Source: an uncultured Clostridium sp. (GTDB lineage: Bacteria; Bacillota_I; Bacilli_A; RF39; UBA660). Taken from it: a stretch of DNA of 7,641 nucleotides. Positions 1-5,597 of the stretch are shown here, one piece after another. The position numbers and the translations under genes are program-made. The notes under the pieces were generated by a model. It ran no database searches. It was not told the DNA's origin and saw only the letters and a list, made by a program, of their open reading frames with translations. Positions within the stretch are counted from its first letter, which is position 1. Each line of letters starts with the position of its first letter. The stretch covers positions 1 through 7,641 of the forward strand of contig CAJKHY010000034.1 of the NCBI GenBank assembly GCA_905199855.1. Direction: 5' to 3'.

Positions 1-21
1 ATTTAAACTTAAATCATTCTT

Positions 22-41
22 ATTTAAGAAGCTTCTTAAAT
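22..41. repeat. 20-bp perfect palindrome at the end of the LysM gene
   Basis: A perfect inverted repeat, ATTTAAGAAG followed by CTTCTTAAAT, touches the last base of the TAA stop (41-43) of the minus-strand LysM gene. As RNA it could form an 8-bp stem with an AGCT loop. No U-tract follows on the minus strand, so it is not a convincing intrinsic terminator by itself. It may instead be a protein-binding palindrome or an RNA 3'-end stabiliser. A second, imperfect AT-rich palindrome (ATTTAAACTTAAAT) lies at 1-14. Confidence 0.5.
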
Positions 42-736
42 TATTCATTATTAGTAGGTATTATTAATTTATCATTAGCCTTAATATTAGATATATCATT
101 ATAGTTAGATAATTCTTCCTTAGTTACCTTAAATTCTTCTAATATCTTATCTATAGTATCACCATCTTTAACTATATAAACATAATAAGTAGAATATGTC
201 TCGGTATTAGAAATATTATCAAATAGATTAACACTCTCATTAGTATTAATATTCTCATTAGTATTAACATTCTCATTAACATTCTCATTAACATTTTCTA
301 TATTTATAGTAGGTTCATCATTATCTTCTTCCATACCAGGTAAGACTTCTTCCTTTTTTTCTACTTTAATACTATCTAAAGTTTCTTCTTCAATACATCT
401 TTCTTCTTTTATTTCATTTAATCCATCTACATAAACATCAATATTTACTTTTAAAGTATCTGTATTGATTATTTCATAATAAAAATCATCGATATCAAAC
501 TTAATCTTACTAGTATCATACCTAGAATCTAACGCTATATCAAAAGGTATTTCAAAATTAAATGACTCTTTATTAATACTAGTCTCGGTCATTTTATATT
601 CTCCAGATACATAGAAAATTCCACTTATTAAATCATTCTCTTTTTCTTTAATTGTATGTTCTAAAGAAATGCTAGAAATTTCACTGATATTTGTCTTAAA
701 CGGTAATTCTTTTTTAAATGATATTACTTTTTTCAT
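41..736 (-). CDS. SpoVID/SipL-like protein with C-terminal LysM domain
   Basis: 231 aa, no signal peptide and no membrane segment. Residues about 8-105 read like the N-terminal domain of the spore-coat morphogenetic proteins SpoVID/SipL: an ELPF start, then a GIFYVSGEY strand, then the IPFDIAL..DDFYYEI..LKVNIDVYVDG pattern. Residues about 112-170 are an acidic linker with an Asn/Glu/Val repeat (148-170). Residues about 183-228 are a LysM domain (YYVYIVKDGDTIDKILEEF, ending NDKLIIP), a peptidoglycan-binding fold. In Bacillus, SpoVID is cytoplasmic in the mother cell and localises coat proteins through its C-terminal LysM. A similar role here is inference and depends on the host making spores. 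The start is set by AAAGGG (minus strand) 9 nt before ATG. Upstream lie a possible own promoter and the terminator of a small RNA gene, so it is probably transcribed on its own. Another possibility is a general LysM cell-wall protein of a non-sporulating relative. Confidence 0.75.
   Translation of the reverse strand: MKKVISFKKELPFKTNISEISSISLEHTIKEKENDLISGIFYVSGEYKMTETSINKESFNFEIPFDIALDSRYDTSKIKFDIDDFYYEIINTDTLKVNIDVYVDGLNEIKEERCIEEETLDSIKVEKKEEVLPGMEEDNDEPTINIENVNENVNENVNTNENINTNESVNLFDNISNTETYSTYYVYIVKDGDTIDKILEEFKVTKEELSNYNDISNIKANDKLIIPTNNE
231..298 (-). repeat. Short tandem repeat encoding an Asn-Glu-Val linker
   Basis: On the plus strand, variants of ACATTCTCATTA recur five times, spaced by 12 or 18 bp, with interposed GTATTAA units. 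They encode the NVNENVNENVNTNENINTNE-type linker between the SpoVID-like domain and the LysM domain. The units are close to identical over 12 bp, which is prone to slippage. All unit lengths are multiples of three, so copy changes would alter linker length without breaking the frame. Confidence 0.8.
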
Positions 737-776
737 ATATTCACGCCCTTTCGGTAAAATATATGATTATTTTTTT

Positions 777-807
777 ATTTTATGCTATTTATTATTATCT
801 ATATCAA
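777..807 (-). promoter_or_regulatory. Possible promoter of the LysM gene (sigma-E-like spacing)
   Basis: On the minus strand TTGATATAG (807-799) is followed, 15 nt after GATATA, by CATAAAAT (784-777). That resembles the sporulation sigma-E pattern (ATATT-like -35, CATACAAT-like -10), which would suit a spoVID homologue. It can also be read as a poor sigma-A promoter with a 19-nt spacer (TTGATA / TAAAAT). The surroundings are nearly pure A+T, so a chance match is quite possible. Confidence 0.3.
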
Positions 808-832
808 AAACTTTTAATATTTTTTTAGTATA

Positions 833-858
833 GTAAAAGCACCTCTGTTATAGGTGCC
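833..858 (-). terminator. Intrinsic terminator of the small RNA gene
   Basis: On the minus strand GCACCT (857-852), a 7-nt loop, AGGTGC (844-839), then TTTT. The stem is a perfect 6 bp and GC-rich in a very AT-rich context. The U-tract is short (four U, then AC). It ends the transcript that starts near 1022 and lies about 100 nt before the LysM gene. Confidence 0.7.
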
Positions 859-1023
859 TTACAAAGAAGTTTACAAATAGATTATACTTAATATCATACA
901 CCAAATATTAAGCAATCTAGTTCTATGCTATGTTAGAAACATAGAACAGTATGAAAAGTAAATGTAGAAAGGAAATCTTGCATATTATATAGGCAATTAC
1001 AAGAACTACTCTTCCTCACTACA
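838..1023 (-). ncRNA. Unassigned structured small RNA, about 185 nt
   Basis: A consensus-like promoter and an intrinsic terminator bracket about 185 nt with no usable ORF but dense pairing. On the minus strand: (P1) 1022-1011 with 975-964, 11 of 12 pairs including two G-U; (P2) 1004-998 with 982-976, 7 bp stacked directly on P1 and leaving a 6-nt bulge AGUAGU; (P3) GTTCTATG 947-940 with CATAGAAC 927-920, 8 bp; (P4) TAGATT 919-914 with AATCTA 883-878, plus CTTAATAT 912-905 with ATATTAAG 894-887, 14 bp in all with a 10-nt loop; (P5) the terminator. A competing 9-bp helix, 1019-1011 with 869-861, would join the two ends. Length, long-range end pairing and a hairpin near the midpoint recall 6S RNA, but I cannot match 6S sequence. 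It shows no SRP RNA, tmRNA or T-box signature. It could be a trans-acting sRNA or a leader of the LysM gene that ends at a conditional terminator. Confidence 0.6.
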
Positions 1024-1029
1024 GGATGT

Positions 1030-1058
1030 ATTCTATCACAATAATATTCATATGTCAA
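1030..1058 (-). promoter_or_regulatory. Sigma-A-type promoter of the small RNA gene
   Basis: On the minus strand TTGACA (1058-1053), a 17-nt spacer, then TAGAAT (1035-1030). Start of transcription is expected at about 1023-1020. The -35 is a perfect consensus and the -10 differs at one position, making this one of the best promoters in the window. Only 12 nt separate the -35 from the left end of the IS605 element. Confidence 0.75.
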
Positions 1059-1097
1059 AGAAAACTTGACTTTTTTTGAAGATATTAAAATCGCACT

Positions 1098-1117
1098 CTC
1101 GTGAATTAATTCGTGAG
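1098..1117 (+). repeat. IS605 left-end hairpin
   Basis: CTCGTGAATT followed by AATTCGTGAG forms a near-perfect palindrome (8 Watson-Crick and two adjacent G-T pairs, some innermost bases forming the loop). It starts 27 nt inside the left end, where TnpA dimers of this family bind a hairpin. The two adjacent G-T pairs recur in the right-end hairpin, suggesting a shared recognition feature. A smaller hairpin (TGCTT, CCAA, AAGCA) follows at 1135-1148. Confidence 0.7.
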
Positions 1118-1148
1118 TTAGATTTTACCTTTTTTGCTTCCAAAAGCA

Positions 1149-1177
1149 TTTACTTTTGTACTTACATATGGTATTAT
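1149..1177 (+). promoter_or_regulatory. tnpA: Possible promoter of tnpA
   Basis: TTTACT (1149-1154), a 17-nt spacer and TATTAT (1172-1177), with a TGG extension just before the -10. Transcription would start around 1184, leaving a leader of only about 9 nt before the tnpA ATG. Such a short leader is consistent with the weak ribosome site of tnpA. The match is moderate for AT-rich DNA. Confidence 0.35.
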
Positions 1178-1192
1178 TGTTATGGTGATAAT

Positions 1193-1588
1193 ATGATTAT
1201 TTCTAAGGGAAGAGGGTATGTATATGGTATAGAGTACCATATAGTATTTTGTACTAAGTATCGTAAGAAAATATTAACTGATAGTGTAAAAGATTCACTT
1301 TTTCAGACAATTATATTGCTATCTCAAGAAATGGATTTTAAAATAATAGAAATTAATACAGATTTAGACCACATTCATTTGTTAATTAGTTGTAAGCCTC
1401 AGCATTATATACCTACTATCGTAAAAAGGTTAAAAGGTACAAGTGCAAGACTATTGTTTAAATTATATCCAGAATTAAAAAAAGAATTATATGGTGGACA
1501 TATGTGGAATCCTTCTTATTTTGTTGCTACTGTTAGTGATACACTAGAAAAAAATATTAAAGAATATATTTCTAATCAGGGAAAGTAG
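1193..1588 (+). CDS. tnpA: IS200/IS605 TnpA, Y1 HUH single-strand transposase
   Basis: 131 aa, the usual length of the family. It cuts and rejoins single-stranded transposon ends, through a 5'-phosphotyrosine link, on replicating DNA. Visible marks: KGRGYVYGIEYHIVFCTKYR at the N terminus, the HUH metal site LDHIHLL (H60, H62), the KGTSAR helix (about 81-86), the WNPSYF strand (105-110) and the catalytic Tyr in IKEYISNQ (Y125). It closely resembles ISDra2-type TnpA in these blocks. The open frame runs back to 1076 through the left-end hairpin, but ATG at 1193 fits the family N terminus and is preferred; only a weak GGTGAT-like site precedes it. Stop TAG is 9 nt before tnpB, so the two genes are probably co-transcribed. 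No disabling lesion is seen. Confidence 0.93.
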   Translation: MIISKGRGYVYGIEYHIVFCTKYRKKILTDSVKDSLFQTIILLSQEMDFKIIEINTDLDHIHLLISCKPQHYIPTIVKRLKGTSARLLFKLYPELKKELYGGHMWNPSYFVATVSDTLEKNIKEYISNQGK

Positions 1589-1597
1589 GTGTTATTT

Positions 1598-2680
1598 ATG
1601 GAGTATACTTATAGTTTTAGGATTTATCCTAATGAAGAACAAATTGTTTTAATTGCTAAAACTTTTGGGTGTTGTAGATTTATCTATAATTATTTTTTAG
1701 ATTATTCTAATAATAATGGCTATGGATCAAAGTATACAAATAATAACACATGTAATAGAGAGTTAAAAACATTATATCCTTGGCTTAAAGAAGTAGATAA
1801 ATTTGCTATTACTAATGCTATTTATAATTTAGATAATGCTTATAAAAGATATATGAACAAATTAGGTAATAAGCCTAGATTTAAAAAGAAGAATAAAGGA
1901 GAATCTTATCAAACTAATTATACTAATAATAATATAGAAGTGTTAGATAATTACATTAAATTACCTAAACTAGGTAAAGTACCCGCTAAAGTACATAGAA
2001 AAGTAGAAGGTACTATTATTAATGCTACAATAAAAAAATATAGTAATAATAAATATAAAGTAATGATATTAGTTAAAAAAGAAATTAAAAAGTTAGAAAC
2101 TAATAGTTACATAGTAGGAATAGATATGGGAGTTAGTAATTTTGTTCATGATAGTTCTAATAACATATATAATGCTCCTAAAGAATTAATGAATACTTAT
2201 GATAAAATAGGTAGATTACAAAAAAGTCTTTCTTTAAAAATGAAAGGCAGTAATAATTATAAAAAAATAGAAAATAAGATTGATAAACTATATGATAAAT
2301 GTAATAATGTTAGAAATGATTTCTTACATAAATTAAGTACTAGTATTATAAACGAAAATCAAGTTATAGTAGTAGAAGACTTAAATGTTAAAGAAATGTT
2401 TCAAAATAAGAATATAGCCAAAGTACTTGGAGATATATCTATATCTAAGTTTATTAATATGTTAGAATATAAAGCAAGATGGTATGGAAGAAAATTAATA
2501 AAGGTTGATAGATATTATCCTTCTAGTCAGTTATGTAATAACTGTGACTACCAAAATAAAAAAATAAAAGATTATAGTATAAGATTTTGGCAGTGCCCTA
2601 AATGTGATAGCAAACATGATAGAGATTATAATGCTGCGAACAATATACTAGATAAGGGAATAGAATTATTACTTGTCTAA
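1598..2680 (+). CDS. tnpB: TnpB, RNA-guided RuvC nuclease of the IS605 element
   Basis: 360 aa, at the compact end of the TnpB range. TnpB proteins are omegaRNA/reRNA-guided DNA nucleases (ancestors of Cas12) that cut a TAM-flanked target and help the element persist at its donor site. Visible: N-terminal YSFRIYPNEEQ and GCCRFIYN blocks, PRFKKK (about 93-98), RuvC-I GIDMGVSNF (D176), RuvC-II VVEDLNV (E260), a zinc finger with C313, C316, C333, C336, and RuvC-III DRDYNAANN (D343). All three acidic catalytic residues are present, so it should be catalytically competent. ATG at 1598 is preferred over an in-frame GTG at 1589, because AGGTG overlaps that GTG and sits 6 nt before the ATG. The 3' end continues into the structured right end. 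It converges with the broken symporter gene on the other strand. Confidence 0.95.
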   Translation: MEYTYSFRIYPNEEQIVLIAKTFGCCRFIYNYFLDYSNNNGYGSKYTNNNTCNRELKTLYPWLKEVDKFAITNAIYNLDNAYKRYMNKLGNKPRFKKKNKGESYQTNYTNNNIEVLDNYIKLPKLGKVPAKVHRKVEGTIINATIKKYSNNKYKVMILVKKEIKKLETNSYIVGIDMGVSNFVHDSSNNIYNAPKELMNTYDKIGRLQKSLSLKMKGSNNYKKIENKIDKLYDKCNNVRNDFLHKLSTSIINENQVIVVEDLNVKEMFQNKNIAKVLGDISISKFINMLEYKARWYGRKLIKVDRYYPSSQLCNNCDYQNKKIKDYSIRFWQCPKCDSKHDRDYNAANNILDKGIELLLV

Positions 2681-2689
2681 TTAAATTAT

Positions 2690-2807
2690 ATATAGGGTAG
2701 GAACTATCCGAGTTTATGTCTCTTTACATTAATAATGGTATTATTAAATGGAGAAAATTCTAATAGTGATATTAGAAGCATGCGATTTTAAATCGTGTGA
2801 GGTTCAC
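2690..2807 (+). ncRNA. Predicted TnpB omegaRNA/reRNA scaffold at the element's right end
   Basis: In IS605 elements the guide RNA of TnpB comes from the 3' end of tnpB plus the right end, with the guide taken from flanking DNA. Here 118 nt after tnpB hold a run of hairpins on the plus strand: GGGTAG/CTATCC (2695-2709, loop GAA), TTAATAAT/ATTATTAA (2729-2747, loop GGT), TTCTAATA/TATTAGAA (2758-2777, loop GTGA) and the right-end hairpin (2779-2799). The scaffold probably also includes the last part of tnpB, so the 5' end is uncertain. The guide would start at 2808 (TACCTATTATAAATG...). The assignment rests on family knowledge and the visible stems. Confidence 0.65.
2779..2799 (+). repeat. IS605 right-end hairpin
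   Basis: CATGCGATT, loop TTA, AATCGTGTG: 9 bp with two adjacent G-T pairs, mirroring the layout of the left-end hairpin. It is followed 3 nt later by the proposed right cleavage motif TTCAC (2803-2807). On the other strand this hairpin supplies the last codons and TAA stop of the truncated symporter gene. Confidence 0.75.
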
Positions 2808-3642
2808 TACCTATTATAAATGTTCCTAAAAAACCACCAAAAAAACTCTTAAAATTAAAAGCACTTTTAAATATTAAACCTATAATACTAGGCATAATTG
2901 CAATATTCTTAATGACTATAAACATGCCTATTATTATATATATAATCCCCATTAAAGGAACAATAAATGAAGAAAATGATGCTATTTTTTTAACACCCTT
3001 AAATATTACTAAATAAGTACATAATGAAATGATTAAAATAATTATTAATGGTTTAATATTAATTATAGTATTTACTGATTTAACTATAGTATTTGACTGT
3101 ATTGTTAAAAAACCCAATATATAACTAATAATAATCATAATAGCATAAAATATAGCTAAACTATTATTTCCCATACCTTTTTTTATATAATAAGATGGTC
3201 CCCCTACATTAATATTTAAAGTATCCTTATTTTGATAAATTACTCCCAGAACACTCTCTGCGAATGTATTAGAAGAAGATATCAATACAGTAACCCACAT
3301 CCATAAAATTGTACCTGGACCACCTAAATATATTGCTAAAGCCACCCCAGCTAAAGAACCTACTCCCACTCTAGCTCCTAAAGATAAAGACAATGCTTCA
3401 AGAGTACTAACACCATCATTACTTTTATCCTTACCCTTTAAAGACCTTAACATGCTCTTAAAATTAAGTTGAGGAAATCCTAATTTATAAGATAAAAACA
3501 TTCCTGAAGACAGTATCCCTATCGTACCAACAGACCATATAAAAGAATTTAAATGTTTAAAAATACTTAATTTTAATAAGAAAGATATAGTAATTGCAAT
3601 ACTAATAACATAAATAAAAATATTAAACAATTTATTCTTCAT
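2788..3642 (-). pseudogene. AGCS-family (alanine/glycine:cation) symporter, C terminus lost at the IS605 junction
   Basis: The frame has 284 codons against about 450 or more in intact AGCS proteins. The family imports alanine or glycine with Na+ or H+ through a LeuT-like fold in the cytoplasmic membrane. Recognisable: GVSTLEALSLSLGARVGVG (77-95), GSLAGVALAI.LGGPGTILWMW (95-116, the AGCS signature) and NVGGPSYYIKKGMG (145-158), with hydrophobic segments at about 8-24, 38-54, 92-106, 110-133, 161-181, 196-214 and 224-246. Native sequence ends at ...FFGGFLGTFIIG (residue 278); SEPHTI and the stop are read from the IS right end, with the Ser codon spanning the junction. The core conserved region that follows in this family is missing, so the product is almost certainly non-functional. 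The gene starts 4 nt after dxs, with its AAAGGGGA ribosome site inside the dxs end, so it was the second gene of a dxs operon. GSL replaces the usual GNI in the signature. Confidence 0.9.
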
Positions 3643-3646
3643 ATAT

Positions 3647-5524
3647 CTATTCCCCTTTATATTTAACTAAAATATCCTTATAAACTGAATCTACATCTAA
3701 CTTTAAATACTTAATTATATCTTCCTTTTTACCATGAGTAATATAATTATCAGGAATATTATATAAATATATTTTACTCTTATAATCATAATTATTTATA
3801 ACACTAATTAACTCTTCACCTAAACTACCTCTTGTAACTACCTCTTCATAAATAAAAATAGGCTTATTAGTCTTAATTAATTCTTCTATAATAACCATAT
3901 CTATTGGTTTAATAAATCTAGCATTTATAATACTCAAATTAATATTATTATCACTTAACTTTTTATTAATAGAAATAGCATTCTCTAAAAAATCTCCATA
4001 AGAAATAATTGTCCCATCACTTCCATGATTAACATATTCCCATGAACCTATATCAATTATCTTATCATAATTCTCCTCTATATATTTAATACTATTTTTA
4101 GAATATCTTATGATAAAAGGATGCTTATTATGATAAATCGCAGTATATAACATATGAGAAGCTTCAACACTATTCTTAGGACAAGCTATGATAATATTTG
4201 GTATAGCATTTAAAAAGGATAAATCATAAATACCTTGATGTGATTCGCCATCTTCTCCAACAATACCACTTCTATCTACCCCAATTATCACATGCAAATC
4301 CATTCTAGCAATATCATGAATGATCTCATCATATGTCCTTTGTAAAAACGTAGAATAGATTGATATAAATGGTATTTTACCACCCAAAGCAAGACCTGAA
4401 GCCAAAGTCATAGCATGTTCCTCACAAATACCTACATCAATAAAATTATTAGGAAACATATTAGCATATTTAAGCAATTTACTACCCCCAGTCATTGCTG
4501 GAGTAATTACAAAAATATTCTTATCCTTCTTAGTTAATTTAATTAAAATATTACTTATTACCTCACTCCATGATATTAAATCGTTATTACTCTTTACAAT
4601 TTTACCAGTTTCCTTATCAAATTTACCAACACCATGCCATGTACCTTCCTTATCATTTAAAGCATATTCATAACCTTTACCCTTTTCAGTAATAACATGA
4701 AGTATGAGAGATTGTTTCTCCTTCTTAGCCATATCTAAATACATCAGCATTTCGTTATAATCATGTCCATTAATAGGACCATAGTATTTTAAACCAAGTT
4801 CTTCAAACAAAATACCATTCCTATTATATAAATTTTTAATACTTTTCTTTAAATAATGATTAATCTTATATAAATAACCTCCTATCAAAGGAATATTGTT
4901 TAAAATACTTTTTGTTTTATCTTTAATATTATTATAGTTAGAATTAACTCTTATTTTATCTAAAGTATTATGTAAAGCCCCAACATTTTTACTAATACTC
5001 ATCTCATTATCATTTAAAATAATTATTACCTTAGTATTAAGACTACCCAAATGATTAATAGCTTCGAATGATAATCCATTAGTAATTGAAGCATCACCTA
5101 TTAAAGCAATAACCTCATATTTATTATTACTATTATCTCTTGCAATGGCACAGCCTAATGCTGTTGAAATAGAAGTACCAGAATGACCTGAGCTATAAGC
5201 ATCATAAATACTTTCATTAATATTAGTAAAACCACTTAAACCATTAAAAGACCTTAATTTCTTAAAATCTTTAGCTCTTCCTGTCAAAATCTTATGTGTA
5301 TAACACTGATGTGATACATCAAAAAATAGTCTATCCTTTTCTAAATCAAATACCTTATGTAAACATATAGTCAAATCTACTATACCTAAATTAGAAGATA
5401 GATGCCCACCTGTTTTAGAAACACTATCTATTATAAAATTTCTAATATCATTACTTAAATGAGTTAATTCCTCTACATTCATTTTTTTTAAAATTTTTGG
5501 GTTTTTTATATCAAGTATATTCAT
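3647..5524 (-). CDS. dxs: 1-deoxy-D-xylulose-5-phosphate synthase
   Basis: 625 aa, full length. This cytoplasmic, thiamine-diphosphate-dependent enzyme condenses pyruvate and glyceraldehyde 3-phosphate to DXP, the first step of the MEP route to isoprenoids. Seen in order (ATG numbering): GGHLSSNLG with the conserved His41, DVSHQCYTHKILTGR (69-83), SSGHSGTS (111-118), the ThDP/Mg motif GDASITNGLSFEAIN (143-157) with LNDNEMSIS (170-178), GPINGHD (249-255), HGVG (His297), DVGICEEHAM with the ThDP-activating Glu368, STFLQRTYDEIIHD (391-404), DRSGIVGEDGESHQG (417-431, Arg418 and His429 for phosphate binding), and a C-terminal transketolase domain. GDA replaces the commoner GDG, a variant also known in some DXS. 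ATG at 5524 is preferred over GTG at 5533, because AGGTGG (5535-5530) overlaps that GTG and sits 5 nt before the ATG. A strong terminator ends 35 nt upstream, so its promoter is unclear. Confidence 0.97.
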   Translation of the reverse strand: MNILDIKNPKILKKMNVEELTHLSNDIRNFIIDSVSKTGGHLSSNLGIVDLTICLHKVFDLEKDRLFFDVSHQCYTHKILTGRAKDFKKLRSFNGLSGFTNINESIYDAYSSGHSGTSISTALGCAIARDNSNNKYEVIALIGDASITNGLSFEAINHLGSLNTKVIIILNDNEMSISKNVGALHNTLDKIRVNSNYNNIKDKTKSILNNIPLIGGYLYKINHYLKKSIKNLYNRNGILFEELGLKYYGPINGHDYNEMLMYLDMAKKEKQSLILHVITEKGKGYEYALNDKEGTWHGVGKFDKETGKIVKSNNDLISWSEVISNILIKLTKKDKNIFVITPAMTGGSKLLKYANMFPNNFIDVGICEEHAMTLASGLALGGKIPFISIYSTFLQRTYDEIIHDIARMDLHVIIGVDRSGIVGEDGESHQGIYDLSFLNAIPNIIIACPKNSVEASHMLYTAIYHNKHPFIIRYSKNSIKYIEENYDKIIDIGSWEYVNHGSDGTIISYGDFLENAISINKKLSDNNINLSIINARFIKPIDMVIIEELIKTNKPIFIYEEVVTRGSLGEELISVINNYDYKSKIYLYNIPDNYITHGKKEDIIKYLKLDVDSVYKDILVKYKGE

Positions 5525-5557
5525 CAATACCACCTAATAAAATTTTACTACAAAACA

Positions 5558-5584
5558 AGAAAAAAAGAAACAAATATGTTTCTT
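5558..5584 (-). terminator. Intrinsic terminator after the surface-protein gene
   Basis: On the minus strand AAGAAACA (5584-5577), a 4-nt loop and TGTTTCTT (5572-5565) make a perfect 8-bp stem followed by a run of T and then CTTG. It lies 13 nt after the surface-protein stop and separates that gene from dxs. As it ends about 35 nt before the dxs ATG, dxs must be served by a promoter overlapping the hairpin or by read-through. Confidence 0.75.
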
Positions 5585-5597
5585 AAATAAATTTCTA

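Larger units (their letters stand above)
1071..2807 (+). mobile_element. IS200/IS605-family element with tnpA and tnpB
   Basis: The element carries a Y1 transposase gene and a tnpB gene in tandem on the plus strand, with no terminal inverted repeats but a subterminal hairpin at each end, as IS605-type elements have. Left boundary: the proposed target pentamer TTGAC (1066-1070) lies just outside. Right boundary: the proposed cleavage motif TTCAC (2803-2807) lies just after the right-end hairpin. The right boundary is independently supported because the symporter reading frame turns non-homologous exactly there. Members insert as a single strand 3' of a short target with no target duplication. 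Both genes look intact, so the element may be active. The flanks do not belong to one continuous gene. Boundaries could be off by a few bases. Confidence 0.88.

Noticed and set aside
227..300. CRISPR-like short repeats
   Set aside because: The 12-bp units are contiguous, in frame and code for an Asn-rich linker; there are no spacers and no cas genes.
960..1022. T-box leader: GAGGAAGAGUAGUU resembles the 5' side of T-box Stem I
   Set aside because: No T-box antiterminator core (GGGUGGNACC) follows, the stem is too short and has no specifier loop on the 3' side, and the downstream gene is neither a tRNA synthetase nor an amino-acid gene.
838..1023. Firm call as 6S RNA, SRP RNA or tmRNA
   Set aside because: Length suits 6S but the best local pairing gives separate hairpins rather than one rod with a central bubble; the SRP GGAAG/GNRA core and the tmRNA tRNA-like ends are absent.
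860..1070. Remnant of the symporter C terminus left of the transposon
   Set aside because: No minus-strand frame in this interval reads like an AGCS C terminus; it holds a promoter and RNA stems instead.
1076..1192. N-terminal extension of tnpA to 1076
   Set aside because: The added 39 residues run through the left-end hairpin of the element and do not match TnpA; the family N terminus begins at the ATG at 1193.
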